Part shown: positions 24,137-33,097 of the stretch, piece after piece | How positions within the stretch are numbered: position 1 is the stretch's first letter | Layout: every line of letters starts with the position of its first letter | Assembly (NCBI GenBank): GCA_016718035.1 | Contig: JADKEK010000002.1 | Location: 1-64,000, forward strand | DNA: 64,000 nt | Reading direction: 5' to 3' | Source: Bacteroidota bacterium | GTDB lineage: Bacteria > Bacteroidota > Bacteroidia > Chitinophagales > BACL12 | Notes under the pieces: generated by a model | Told to the model about the DNA's origin: nothing | Seen by the model: the letters and a program-made list of their open reading frames with translations, nothing else | The model's database searches: none | Program-made: the position numbers and the translations under genes

Positions 24137-25351
24137 TTATTTTCGGCTGTAATCCATAGCCAGCAAGACATTGAAGAAACTAAAAAAAACTACCCCACTT
24201 TGGGTTTCCAGCATCGATTCGGTAGTTATATTAACCATCCATAACAAAAGAAATACCAGATAAAGGTGGTTACGGGACCTGATTGCCAGGCGCAAACACC
24301 ATATTAAATAGGCTATAAATAGGAGAAGACCTACAATACCGGTTTCTACCAGAATTTGTAAATATTGATTGTGGGCGTTGTACTTTTCATCTACCCCTAA
24401 TTGAAAATTATTGCGTTGATAGGCTGCAATCAATTCCTCCTCTGCATCACCTGTTCCTGTGCCGACAAGCCAATTGTTTTGCGCCACTTCTATGGCTGCT
24501 TTCCAGATTTCCTGTCTGGAATTCACACTATTTTCATAACTCACCTCATTATAAGTAAGCAATAGTTTTAACCGTTCGCGGGTATAAGGTAAACTTAACA
24601 TGATAGCGATAGCAACTACATTTCCCAATACAATAATGAAGATAGTCTTCGACTTGCCCAGAATTTGTTTGCCCAACAGATAAAAAGCTACACTTAATAA
24701 GATAAATATACTGGCTATCGCCATTTTTGCTGTCAGCAGAAAAATAAATAAGGTAATAATTGCCAATAACAATAAATAGATAAATCGCCATTTTTTGGGT
24801 ATTTCAAACCAGTTGGTGAGCAAATGCATAACAATTAACACAGCAGCAAAGGCCTGAAACATTCCGGCATACGATGGGTGTAAATAAGTAAACGCTAATA
24901 ATTCTTTGTAATAAAAATGATTTTCTCCCAATACCAAAAAGTCGTAAAAGGCTATACTGAACGCTACCAGGATGAATAATAAACAGGATATTACATATAA
25001 AGTGCTAATCAGTTTCCGTTCTTTAATGGTAAACGGTTGAATTACAACATAAAAAACAGGAATGGCCAGTAAATAAAATTTAACTTCCAAATCTCGGTAG
25101 GCAGTATGTTTATCTTCGGAAAAGAAATAGCCAAAAACAAACAACAGAAAAATGGATGCAAAAAACAAATACCTTTTGTTTGCTAACAACCTTTCCAGTT
25201 TATAGGCATAATTCAGGCTTAATAAAATGGCAATAAAAGATAACAATAAAACAGGTGATGCCAGGGTTTTGTGAAATGGTATGAGCATGGCAATGAAACA
25301 AATCATGCCGAATACCACCTTCTCAGGAATATTTCTCCTTAATAAATCCAA
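24137..25351 (-). CDS. O-antigen ligase / Wzy-type polysaccharide polymerase
   Basis: A polytopic membrane protein (404 residues, about 11-12 TM) with the Wzy_C/O-antigen ligase loop: NSRQEIWKAAIEVAQNNWLV followed by GTGTGDAEEEL, then YNAHNQYLQILVETG before the last helices. The family polymerises or ligates undecaprenyl-linked glycans at the periplasmic face. It lies 11 bases after the WcaJ-like gene, so the two probably work on the same exopolysaccharide or O-antigen. Confidence 0.85.
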   Translation of the reverse strand: MDLLRRNIPEKVVFGMICFIAMLIPFHKTLASPVLLLSFIAILLSLNYAYKLERLLANKRYLFFASIFLLFVFGYFFSEDKHTAYRDLEVKFYLLAIPVFYVVIQPFTIKERKLISTLYVISCLLFILVAFSIAFYDFLVLGENHFYYKELLAFTYLHPSYAGMFQAFAAVLIVMHLLTNWFEIPKKWRFIYLLLLAIITLFIFLLTAKMAIASIFILLSVAFYLLGKQILGKSKTIFIIVLGNVVAIAIMLSLPYTRERLKLLLTYNEVSYENSVNSRQEIWKAAIEVAQNNWLVGTGTGDAEEELIAAYQRNNFQLGVDEKYNAHNQYLQILVETGIVGLLLFIAYLIWCLRLAIRSRNHLYLVFLLLWMVNITTESMLETQSGVVFFSFFNVLLAMDYSRK

Positions 25352-25362
25352 GCTATAGTTAA

Positions 25363-26808
25363 TTAAGTGCCTTTAAATTTAACCATCACTGCAATGGTCT
25401 TAAAGATAATCATAAAATCGAGTAAGAGTGAACGGTGTTTAATATAATACAAATCATACTGCAATTTTATCAGGGTATCATCAAAGTCGGAAGCATAATG
25501 ATGTTTCACCTGTGCCCAACCGGTCAGACCAGGCTTAACGGCATTGCGCAACTTAAAAAAAGGAATTTGTTTACTGAGTTCATCAACAAAGTATTGTCGC
25601 TCCGGTCTCGGTCCTATTAAATTAATATCACCCTTTAAAATATTCCAAAATTGAGGAAACTCATCTAAACGTGTTTTGCGCAGTATGTTTCCCACCTTGG
25701 TAATTCGTGGATCACTTTTTTGTGCAAACTGCGGACCGCTGTTTTTTTCCGCATCCACAATCATGGTCCTGAATTTAATAATATGAAAAATTTTATTGTT
25801 TTCGCCAACACGTTCCTGCGTATAAAACAATGGGCCTCTGCTAAAAAATAAATTTCCTAACCAGACAAAAGGTAACACCAATAAAAAAAATCCACCGGCA
25901 ACAAGCGCACAACTGATATTAATTACGCGATTAAAAAAAGCATAAAAATTATCCTTGTGCACAATACTATATGGATTGGTTAAATGATATTCATTGGCTT
26001 TAATTTTAATCATCACCTTTCCGGTTTGCTCTTCATATATTTTAGTAGCATGCTCTACAACTATTCCTGCATTTTCGCAATCAATGAGTGCGCGATGTAA
26101 CGCTGGTGAGAGATGTTCCTGTTCAGGAATGGCCATAATAATTTCATCAATATCCAATCTGCGTGCATACTTAAATAGGTCGTTACCGTTGCCTAACACT
26201 TTTAATTCGTCGTAAATTTTGCCTTGTTTTAATTCATCATCATCTATATAACCATAAATTTTATATCCAGTGTTATGATAGATTGCAGGGTTATGTAATA
26301 ATGTTCTTACAATTTCTCTGCCGGTATATCCCGCACCAATAACGATTGCTTTTTTAGTTAAAATGGGATGAATAAAAAATGCTGCATAACATAACCGCCA
26401 CAACAACACTAAAACAATCATAGCCCCCATCAACACAAAAGCAGGAAAACGGCTTTCAGGAAACGTAGGGCTCAAAAACGGCATAAATAAATAAGTCAAT
26501 GCAGTAAGTGCTGCAGTGAGTACTGTATTTTTTACTGTCGCACTAATCCTGTCGACATTGGCTAGTTTGTATAAATTAAATAAATAGGAATAGAAAAACC
26601 ACAACACCACAATTACGGCAATCCATAAAACATTATCTAAAAATGTATGGTACGATTGTAATGCATTGGGGTGAAAAAATCTGATATACAGAAATAATGC
26701 AGTAAGTATGAGCAATACATCAACTGTTATCAGAATATACCTTCTGAATAACAATCGATAGTCATATTTTTTTTGAGCAGTCAATTTGTGAATGCACAAA
26801 AATAACAC
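25363..26808 (-). CDS. WcaJ-like undecaprenyl-phosphate sugar phosphotransferase
   Basis: Four or five N-terminal TM segments, a Rossmann-like middle (KKAIVIGAGYTGREIVRTLL), and a C-terminal bacterial sugar transferase domain with FFSRGPLFYTQERVGENNK, IIKFRTMIVDAEKNSGP, RKTRLDEFPQFWNILKGD and LIGPRPERQYFVDEL. It starts an exopolysaccharide or O-antigen repeat unit by loading a sugar phosphate on undecaprenyl phosphate. No ATG is near the start: GTG at 26808 or TTG at 26784 (giving MTAQKKYDYRL) are candidates. It sits 3 bases after the peroxiredoxin-like gene and 11 before the ligase. Confidence 0.88.
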   Translation of the reverse strand: MLFLCIHKLTAQKKYDYRLLFRRYILITVDVLLILTALFLYIRFFHPNALQSYHTFLDNVLWIAVIVVLWFFYSYLFNLYKLANVDRISATVKNTVLTAALTALTYLFMPFLSPTFPESRFPAFVLMGAMIVLVLLWRLCYAAFFIHPILTKKAIVIGAGYTGREIVRTLLHNPAIYHNTGYKIYGYIDDDELKQGKIYDELKVLGNGNDLFKYARRLDIDEIIMAIPEQEHLSPALHRALIDCENAGIVVEHATKIYEEQTGKVMIKIKANEYHLTNPYSIVHKDNFYAFFNRVINISCALVAGGFFLLVLPFVWLGNLFFSRGPLFYTQERVGENNKIFHIIKFRTMIVDAEKNSGPQFAQKSDPRITKVGNILRKTRLDEFPQFWNILKGDINLIGPRPERQYFVDELSKQIPFFKLRNAVKPGLTGWAQVKHHYASDFDDTLIKLQYDLYYIKHRSLLLDFMIIFKTIAVMVKFKGT

Positions 26809-26811
26809 TTG

Positions 26812-27768
26812 TCAATTGTAACTGGAATTCTCTCTGTAGTTAAGAAAGAAGGTGTAGTCCGGCGAATCGGCTACTGATTTGTGCACAAACTCCTTCACTA
26901 CTTTGCCTTCCTGTAACAGGAAAATACCGGGCATTTGAGCTACATCACCAGCAGGTTTGGTATTAAATAGTTTTTTCCTGAATGCTAATTCTACCCAACG
27001 AACCCATACTTTTAAGCCAAACAACTGTAGGAAGCTGCCGCGTTTGAGGCGGAACGACTTATAAAATATTTCTTCAGGATCGCTTACCTGGGCTACATCA
27101 TTTAAACCATATTCAGTCAAATAGGCTTCAGCAGTTTTGTCATCAACCATATAAACTAACACGATGCCTATTCCTTCTGCTTCCAGCTGACGGCGATGTT
27201 CAGCCAGTTGAAGTAATGATTCTTTACAAAAAGGGCACCCAAAATGGCGCAAAAACACGAGCATTAAAGGTTTTTCCTCATGCATCTCCCCCAAATTACG
27301 ACCATCAGTAGTGTCAAACAACGACAGTGGATATTGCTCACTGCTAAAGGTATCCATCAACATTTCATCAGTTTCAAAACTTCTGCGATATACCTTGTAA
27401 AGCACTATGGCATTAGGAATCAGCCAAATAAGGTGATTCAATATGATAAAACGAATAAAGAGATTATTAAAAAATCCAATAGTGTATCCAAACACAAAAC
27501 CGCCAATCATAGCTAAATGGAACAACGATACCATTAAAATAATAGGCCAATGACGATGGGGATTTCCAGCTGCAATAAATAAACCTATACCCAAAATGAA
27601 AGTAACCAGACTCATAAAGTCCCAAAACACCACCGGGGTAAAGCCTTGCTCAATTACCACAGAATTGAGGATGGAAGGGAACATTATTACCACCAAACTC
27701 CAAATAACGAAATAAATGGCTGATATAAACAGGCTGGCGTTGAGTTTACTCTTGAAAATGGCTATCAT
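26812..27768 (-). CDS. Peroxiredoxin-like (AhpC/TSA_2) protein with N-terminal membrane domain
   Basis: Four TM helices cover residues 1-130. A thioredoxin-fold domain follows with LVFLRHFGCPFCKESLLQLA (CxxC-type redox motif), IVLVYMVDDKTAEAYLTEYG and MPGIFLLQEGKVVKEF. This matches the AhpC-TSA_2/peroxiredoxin-like family fused to a DoxX-like membrane part. It likely handles peroxides or thiols near the membrane. It is the first gene of the three-gene run leading into the glycan genes, though no functional link is evident. Confidence 0.8.
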   Translation of the reverse strand: MIAIFKSKLNASLFISAIYFVIWSLVVIMFPSILNSVVIEQGFTPVVFWDFMSLVTFILGIGLFIAAGNPHRHWPIILMVSLFHLAMIGGFVFGYTIGFFNNLFIRFIILNHLIWLIPNAIVLYKVYRRSFETDEMLMDTFSSEQYPLSLFDTTDGRNLGEMHEEKPLMLVFLRHFGCPFCKESLLQLAEHRRQLEAEGIGIVLVYMVDDKTAEAYLTEYGLNDVAQVSDPEEIFYKSFRLKRGSFLQLFGLKVWVRWVELAFRKKLFNTKPAGDVAQMPGIFLLQEGKVVKEFVHKSVADSPDYTFFLNYRENSSYN

Positions 27769-27841
27769 AATTATTGAATACTGCCTTTAAACAATAGTGG
27801 AGGTGTTTTGTTTAACTTTACAACATAAAAATAAGAAATCG

Positions 27842-28690
27842 ATGAAGAAATACCTTGTACTATGTCTAGCTCTGGTGGCAGTTTTTACGCAAACCATTGA
27901 AGCTCAAGAACTTGAATTACCACAACCAAGCCCTTGGGCACAGGTTAGTCAAAAATTTGGGTTGGCTCAAACAACTTTAACCTATTCACGTCCGGCAATG
28001 AAAGGTCGTAAAATTTTTGGCGGTTTAGTGCCTTACGGCGAAATGTGGAGAACAGGTGCTAATAAGGCTACCGAATTAAAAATTGAAGGTACCGTTATGA
28101 TCAACAACCAAAAAGTTGAAGCCGGTGCTTATTCATTATTTACTATTCCCGGTGCGACTGAATGGACTATTATTATCAACAAAAACACCGAATTATGGGG
28201 GACAGGTGGTTACAAACAGGAAGAGGATGTTGTTCGTTTTACCGTAACGCCAACGACAACTAGTTCTACTGAATCTTTTACCATGAGTTTTGCTAATGTT
28301 AAAGATAACTCAGTTACCCTCGAAATGTATTGGGAAACAACAAAAGTAAGTTTTGAAATCAAAAACGAATTTGTAGAACAGGGCAAAAAAAATATTGAAG
28401 AAGCAATTGCTGCAGCAGAAAATACAATGGGTTTATATAATGATGCCGCAGAATTTTATCTCGACAATAAATTAGATGCTAAATTAGCTTTGGAATGGGC
28501 TCAAAAATCAGTAGCTCAAAAAGAACGTTATTGGAATGTATATACCTTAGCACGTGCATATGCTGCTAACGGTATGTATAAAGAAGCTGTTGAATACGGC
28601 ACCAAATCACATACTGCCGCTACAGAAGCTAAAAATGGTGGTTTTGCACAAACAGTAGCTACCGACCTTGAGGCTTGGAAAAAGAAATAA
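27842..28690 (+). CDS. DUF2911 secreted protein with TPR-like C-terminus
   Basis: Start at 27842 (MKKYLVLCLALVAVFTQTIE, then AQE) gives a signal peptide; an upstream start at 27797 adds 15 unlikely residues. The core holds SRPAMKGRKIFGGLVPYGEM then WRTGANKATELKIEG, the DUF2911 signature, and a C-terminal helical stretch (AAEFYLDNKLDAKLALEWAQ) that looks like a tetratricopeptide tail. It is common and often duplicated in Bacteroidota. Function unknown; probably periplasmic. Confidence 0.85.
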   Translation: MKKYLVLCLALVAVFTQTIEAQELELPQPSPWAQVSQKFGLAQTTLTYSRPAMKGRKIFGGLVPYGEMWRTGANKATELKIEGTVMINNQKVEAGAYSLFTIPGATEWTIIINKNTELWGTGGYKQEEDVVRFTVTPTTTSSTESFTMSFANVKDNSVTLEMYWETTKVSFEIKNEFVEQGKKNIEEAIAAAENTMGLYNDAAEFYLDNKLDAKLALEWAQKSVAQKERYWNVYTLARAYAANGMYKEAVEYGTKSHTAATEAKNGGFAQTVATDLEAWKKK

Positions 28691-28722
28691 TTAATATGAA
28701 TTTATTCATTTAACATTAATGT

Positions 28723-28757
28723 AAAAAAGTATCAGTAGCAATGCTGATACTTTTTTT
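28723..28757 (+). terminator. Rho-independent terminator of the DUF2911 gene
   Basis: GTATCAG (28729-28735) pairs with CTGATAC (28744-28750), extended by A/T pairs, and is followed by TTTTTTT. Confidence 0.85.
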
Positions 28758-28766
28758 ATTTATAGT

Positions 28767-29483
28767 ATGTCCCAACAAAAAATATTTTTAAAAGCAGCCT
28801 GGCGTAATTTATTAATTGCAAACTACACCTGTAATGAGGAAATTTTAAAAAAATACCTGCCTGCACATACCGAACTGGATACGTTTAATGGCCAACATTT
28901 AATTAGTCTAGTTGCTTTCCAGTTTTTAGAAACAAAAGTATTAGGGATTAAATTTCCTTTCCACACTAATTTCCCTGAAGTTAATCTGCGTTTTTATGTA
29001 AAGTATAATGATAAAGGTACATGGAAAAGAGGAGTTGTATTTATCAAAGAAATTGTCCCTAAAACAATGATAACATTTGTGGCAAATACATTCTTTAATG
29101 AAAACTACGAAACCATGTCAATGGCTCAACAAGTAGCAATTAAACAAGATGCCATTTATGCCAATTACACTTGGGGAAAAGCAAATGTGTTTTCTGCAAT
29201 TGCCGATACGCAAAAAGTAGCCATGAAAGATGGCAGTCTTGAAGAATTTATTACAGAACATTATTGGGGTTATGCGGCTATTGACAATAAAAGCACCAAT
29301 GAATATGCTGTTGAACACCCTCGTTGGTTGGTGCATAATTTACGGGATTACACCATTCAAACCAACTTCGAAGCCATATACGGAGCCGATTTTGCCGCGC
29401 TTAACAATACACAACCACATTCCGTCATCATGGCTTGCGGCAGCGAAATTTTGGTTCGTAAAGGTCGCGTCATAAGTGGCTAA
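28767..29483 (+). CDS. DUF2071 (YqjF-like) protein
   Basis: MSQQKIFLKAAWRNLLIANY, then LKKYLPAHTELDTFNGQHLI and SLVAFQF, followed by NFPEVNLRFYVKY and GVVFIKEIVPKTMI. These are the conserved blocks of the DUF2071/YqjF family of acetoacetate-decarboxylase-like fold proteins. It is cytoplasmic and complete at 238 residues. The enzymatic role is not established. Confidence 0.85.
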   Translation: MSQQKIFLKAAWRNLLIANYTCNEEILKKYLPAHTELDTFNGQHLISLVAFQFLETKVLGIKFPFHTNFPEVNLRFYVKYNDKGTWKRGVVFIKEIVPKTMITFVANTFFNENYETMSMAQQVAIKQDAIYANYTWGKANVFSAIADTQKVAMKDGSLEEFITEHYWGYAAIDNKSTNEYAVEHPRWLVHNLRDYTIQTNFEAIYGADFAALNNTQPHSVIMACGSEILVRKGRVISG

Positions 29484-29521
29484 GCTATTTTTATGTAAAA
29501 AAATGATTTTGCCCATAAAAT

Positions 29522-29556
29522 ATCAATTGGGAACACGAAATTTGTGTCCAATTGAT
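29522..29556. repeat. Inverted repeat directly upstream of a T9SS gene start
   Basis: ATCAATTGG + GA + ACAC, a 7-base loop, then GTGT + CCAATTGAT, ending 4 bases before ATG 29561. With one 2-base bulge this is a 13-bp stem. It could hide the translation start or serve as a regulator site. Confidence 0.5.
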
Positions 29557-29560
29557 TGTT

Positions 29561-32500
29561 ATGAAAAAAATACTATTTACCCTTCTCTGTTTTTTGCCTT
29601 TATTTACATTTAGTCAAAACGGTCCCATTCAACCGGTTCTTGAAAACGATGCTCCTGAATGGGTGCATCTTTTATATGCTGAAACACCTAATATTTTTGC
29701 AATTCAAACTGCATTTGAAAGCTATTACAAACAACATCCTTACACTGAAGATAATTATACCAGATATTACAGTCATTGGGCAATTGTTGCAAGACAACAT
29801 GCACAGGAAAATGGCGATGTTATTTTTCCTGATAACCAAACACTAAACAATAATATTATCCTGCGCAAAAATTTACGCAGTGAAGAAGGCAGTAGAAGTA
29901 CTACATGGACTTTTGCAGGACCGGAAATTCATTATACTACAAAATACGATGCCGGAGCACCAAGTATCCCGATTTCAGATCATGCAAATATTCATAGCAT
30001 TGATCAATGTGCATCAAATCCCGATATTTTATATTGCGGTGGTGAAACAGGTGGCGTTTATAAAACAATTAATAAAGGATTAAACTGGGAACATGTTACC
30101 AAAGGGTATTATATGAATACCATTCGTGCATTGGCTGTTAATCCGAATAATCCTGATGAAGTAATTGCTACCTCAGAAGGTGAATTATGGAAAACAAGTG
30201 ATGGTGGAGTAACATGGTATATTACAGGCGATGCATCTTTTCAGGCAATTTATATTACTGCTTATGATATTGTATATAATCCCGAAAATCCTTCGATTGT
30301 TTATGCAGGTTGCGAACAAGGATTTTTTAGAAGTACAGATGGTGGCGAAAACTGGACAGAGATATTAGACCATTTTTGTATGTCAGTTGCAGTTAAACCC
30401 GATAATCCTGCAATTATTTATACATTACAATACGACCCGGTTACTAAAATACCGTATTTCAAAAAATCATTTGATTATGGTGTATCATTTACAACATACA
30501 ATGAAGGTTGGTTCGAAGTTCCTGCTGTTGATGCCGGTAAAATAGAAAGTTTGGGCGGACGTATTGCCGTAACAGAAGCAAATCCGGATAAAGTTTATGT
30601 ATTGTTGGTTGGAGAAAGTAATGCAACTGCCGTTTTGCAATTGCGCGGAACAATTGGCGTTTATGTGAGTAATGATGGTGGAGAAAGTTGGAATTTCCCA
30701 CACGAATTATTAGGTATGCCTTACAACGTGGATACACATCCTAACTTGATGGATTTTGACGGACATTCCAGCGACTACGACCAAATTTATTATAATACTA
30801 CACTTGCTGTTTCACATTTAAATGAAAATAAAATTTTAGTGGGTGGATTAAATTTATGGAAAAGCGAAGATGGTGCAACAAGTTATGATGCAGTTGGAGG
30901 TTATATTGGTTATTTACCTTATTTCCATCCGGATAATCAGGAGACTAAAATTTATAAAACTTCTCCAACAACAGAAGAAATTTGGATGGCAACAGATGGT
31001 GGTGTGAATTATACTACCGATTGGGTGGAGACACATGAAAGCAGAAGTAATGGATTACAAGCTTCCAATTTTTGGGGATTTGATCAGGGATGGCAAGAGG
31101 ATGTGATGGTTGGTGGCAGATATCATAATGGTAATGGTGGCTACAATGAAAATTATCCTGCGGGAACTTTCCTTGCTTTAGGTGGTGGTGAAGCTGCAAC
31201 CGGTTACGTTAAACCAAGTGATGAAAATATATGTTTGTTAAGTGATATTGGTGGGGTTGAATTACCTGAAGAATTAGATGGTGTTGCCAGCTTTTTATCG
31301 TTTACCAATACGCCAAACGAAAGTTATTGGTATAATTCGAGTTCAAGAATTCATTTCGATTGGAATTATTATAACTACGCTTACATGGGTCGCGATAATA
31401 GTGTTTGGAAAAGCACCGATGGCGGAAGTTCATTCACTCCTATTTATACGTTTGGCGTTACAACCTGGAATAAAGTGTTATGGGTAGAACAAAGTCGCGT
31501 TGATACCAAAGTAATTTATCTTACACAAAATATTGGTAGTTCAAATTGTAAATTATGGAAAAGTACCGATGGTGGCGTTTCATGGACAGATATTGATTTA
31601 CCACAAAATAAACGCGATTTAATATTTACTTTAAGTGGCGATGATGTTAACGAACTTTGGATTGCTTACACGTTTGGTGCAGATGGCAGTAAAGTTTATC
31701 ACAGTACCAATGGCGGAACATCTTGGGATAATATTACAAGCGGAACATTGAATGGATTACACCCTGCTGCAATTGTACATCAATTTGGCACCGATGGTGG
31801 TGTGTATTTAACTGTAAGAGAAGCAGCAGTGTTTTATCGCACCAATACATTTATTGATTGGATTCAACATGGTGATGATTTACCATTGGTTACTGATGCA
31901 TTAAAAACAATTCCATTTTATCGCGATAATAAATTGCGTCTGGCAAGTTGGAATATTGGTATTTGGGAAGCACCGTTATTTGAACCTTCTGCATTAATTG
32001 CTGATTTTTCTACTGCTTCACCTTATTTTTATTGTGGTGGTGATGAAGTGAAATTTGTCGACCGTTCAACAGCATCAGCAACAGCAACTTATGCCTGGGA
32101 ATTTCCGGGAGCAACACCATCTTCATCTATGGAAAAAAATCCTGTTGTTACATATCCAACAGGTGGAAGTTTTAATGTTACATTAACTATTAACGATGGT
32201 GCAAGTGTAGCCTCAATTACCAAAACTGCAATTGTGAGTTCATTACCTGAATCAACACTTCCTTTAGCTGAAAATTTTGAAACAGGAACATTTGCATCAG
32301 GCTGGCATGGTGGCGAGTCGGGTGGTTGGGCAATTGCGGATTTTGCAAGTGCTTATGCCATAGGTACTTCGAGCATGTATTTCAATAATTATTATACCGA
32401 CTTACAAGGTGGTGCTGTAGAAGAAATATCTGCAAAATATAATATGGAAGATGTTATAACCGCAACATTAAATTTTGATGTAGCATATCGCCCTTACGGT

Positions 32501-33043
32501 GGCATATATATGGATACATTACAGATATTAGCTTCAACCGATTGTGGTGCAACATTCACCGAAATATTTTATGCAGGTGGCAACGATTTATCTACCGGTG
32601 GTGTTTACACAGCCGATGTTTTTTATCCTGAAGCAGATGAATGGGAAACACATACCATCGACATGACCTCATTTGCCGGTGCAGATAATTTAACTTTATA
32701 TTTTAAAAATATTGGTTATTGGGGACAGGCATTATACATTGATAACATAAATATTAATGCCAATTTTATTCCAATTACTGAATTCGAACAACAGGTAGCA
32801 GCTGTTATAGTTCCAAATCCTAATCAGGGATACTTTAATTTGGCAACAGAATGTTTACAAACTCAGCAAGCAGAAATTAAACTCACGAATGCTCTTGGAG
32901 AGATTATTTATTCAACACAACAACAACTAAATGTCGGTGATAATACAACCGTATTCGATGTTCAACATTTAAGTAAAGGTGTGTATTTTGCCGTTATTCA
33001 AACAGGCAAACAATTAACTACAGTTCCTTTTGTAATTGAATAA
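29561..33043 (+). CDS. Large T9SS cargo protein with BNR/Vps10-like repeats and PKD domain
   Basis: Signal peptide MKKILFTLLCFLPLFTFSQN (start 29561; an earlier TTG at 29552 is unlikely). Residues of about 130-800 carry many sialidase-type Asp-box units such as STDGGENWTEI, SNDGGESWNF, STDGGVSWTDI and STNGGTSWDNI, which form a beta-propeller. A PKD-like domain (YAWEFPGATPSSSMEKNPVV) follows near 850, then a jelly-roll-like segment. The C-terminus (VPNPNQGYFNLATE ... LSKGVYFAVIQTG) is a type A T9SS sorting domain. Probably cell-surface or secreted. Sialidase catalytic residues are not evident, so it is more likely a binding or adhesion propeller than a true sialidase. Confidence 0.88.
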   Translation: MKKILFTLLCFLPLFTFSQNGPIQPVLENDAPEWVHLLYAETPNIFAIQTAFESYYKQHPYTEDNYTRYYSHWAIVARQHAQENGDVIFPDNQTLNNNIILRKNLRSEEGSRSTTWTFAGPEIHYTTKYDAGAPSIPISDHANIHSIDQCASNPDILYCGGETGGVYKTINKGLNWEHVTKGYYMNTIRALAVNPNNPDEVIATSEGELWKTSDGGVTWYITGDASFQAIYITAYDIVYNPENPSIVYAGCEQGFFRSTDGGENWTEILDHFCMSVAVKPDNPAIIYTLQYDPVTKIPYFKKSFDYGVSFTTYNEGWFEVPAVDAGKIESLGGRIAVTEANPDKVYVLLVGESNATAVLQLRGTIGVYVSNDGGESWNFPHELLGMPYNVDTHPNLMDFDGHSSDYDQIYYNTTLAVSHLNENKILVGGLNLWKSEDGATSYDAVGGYIGYLPYFHPDNQETKIYKTSPTTEEIWMATDGGVNYTTDWVETHESRSNGLQASNFWGFDQGWQEDVMVGGRYHNGNGGYNENYPAGTFLALGGGEAATGYVKPSDENICLLSDIGGVELPEELDGVASFLSFTNTPNESYWYNSSSRIHFDWNYYNYAYMGRDNSVWKSTDGGSSFTPIYTFGVTTWNKVLWVEQSRVDTKVIYLTQNIGSSNCKLWKSTDGGVSWTDIDLPQNKRDLIFTLSGDDVNELWIAYTFGADGSKVYHSTNGGTSWDNITSGTLNGLHPAAIVHQFGTDGGVYLTVREAAVFYRTNTFIDWIQHGDDLPLVTDALKTIPFYRDNKLRLASWNIGIWEAPLFEPSALIADFSTASPYFYCGGDEVKFVDRSTASATATYAWEFPGATPSSSMEKNPVVTYPTGGSFNVTLTINDGASVASITKTAIVSSLPESTLPLAENFETGTFASGWHGGESGGWAIADFASAYAIGTSSMYFNNYYTDLQGGAVEEISAKYNMEDVITATLNFDVAYRPYGGIYMDTLQILASTDCGATFTEIFYAGGNDLSTGGVYTADVFYPEADEWETHTIDMTSFAGADNLTLYFKNIGYWGQALYIDNININANFIPITEFEQQVAAVIVPNPNQGYFNLATECLQTQQAEIKLTNALGEIIYSTQQQLNVGDNTTVFDVQHLSKGVYFAVIQTGKQLTTVPFVIE

Positions 33044-33060
33044 GTTATTACTAAAAAAAT

Positions 33061-33097
33061 AAAGCCCGATATAACGTTATATCGGGCTTTATTTTTT
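33061..33097. terminator. Bidirectional terminator between convergent genes
   Basis: A perfect 30-base palindrome (33061-33090) with arms AAAGCCCGATATAAC/GTTATATCGGGCTTT. T-runs lie on both sides and serve both the T9SS gene and the M13 peptidase gene. Confidence 0.85.
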
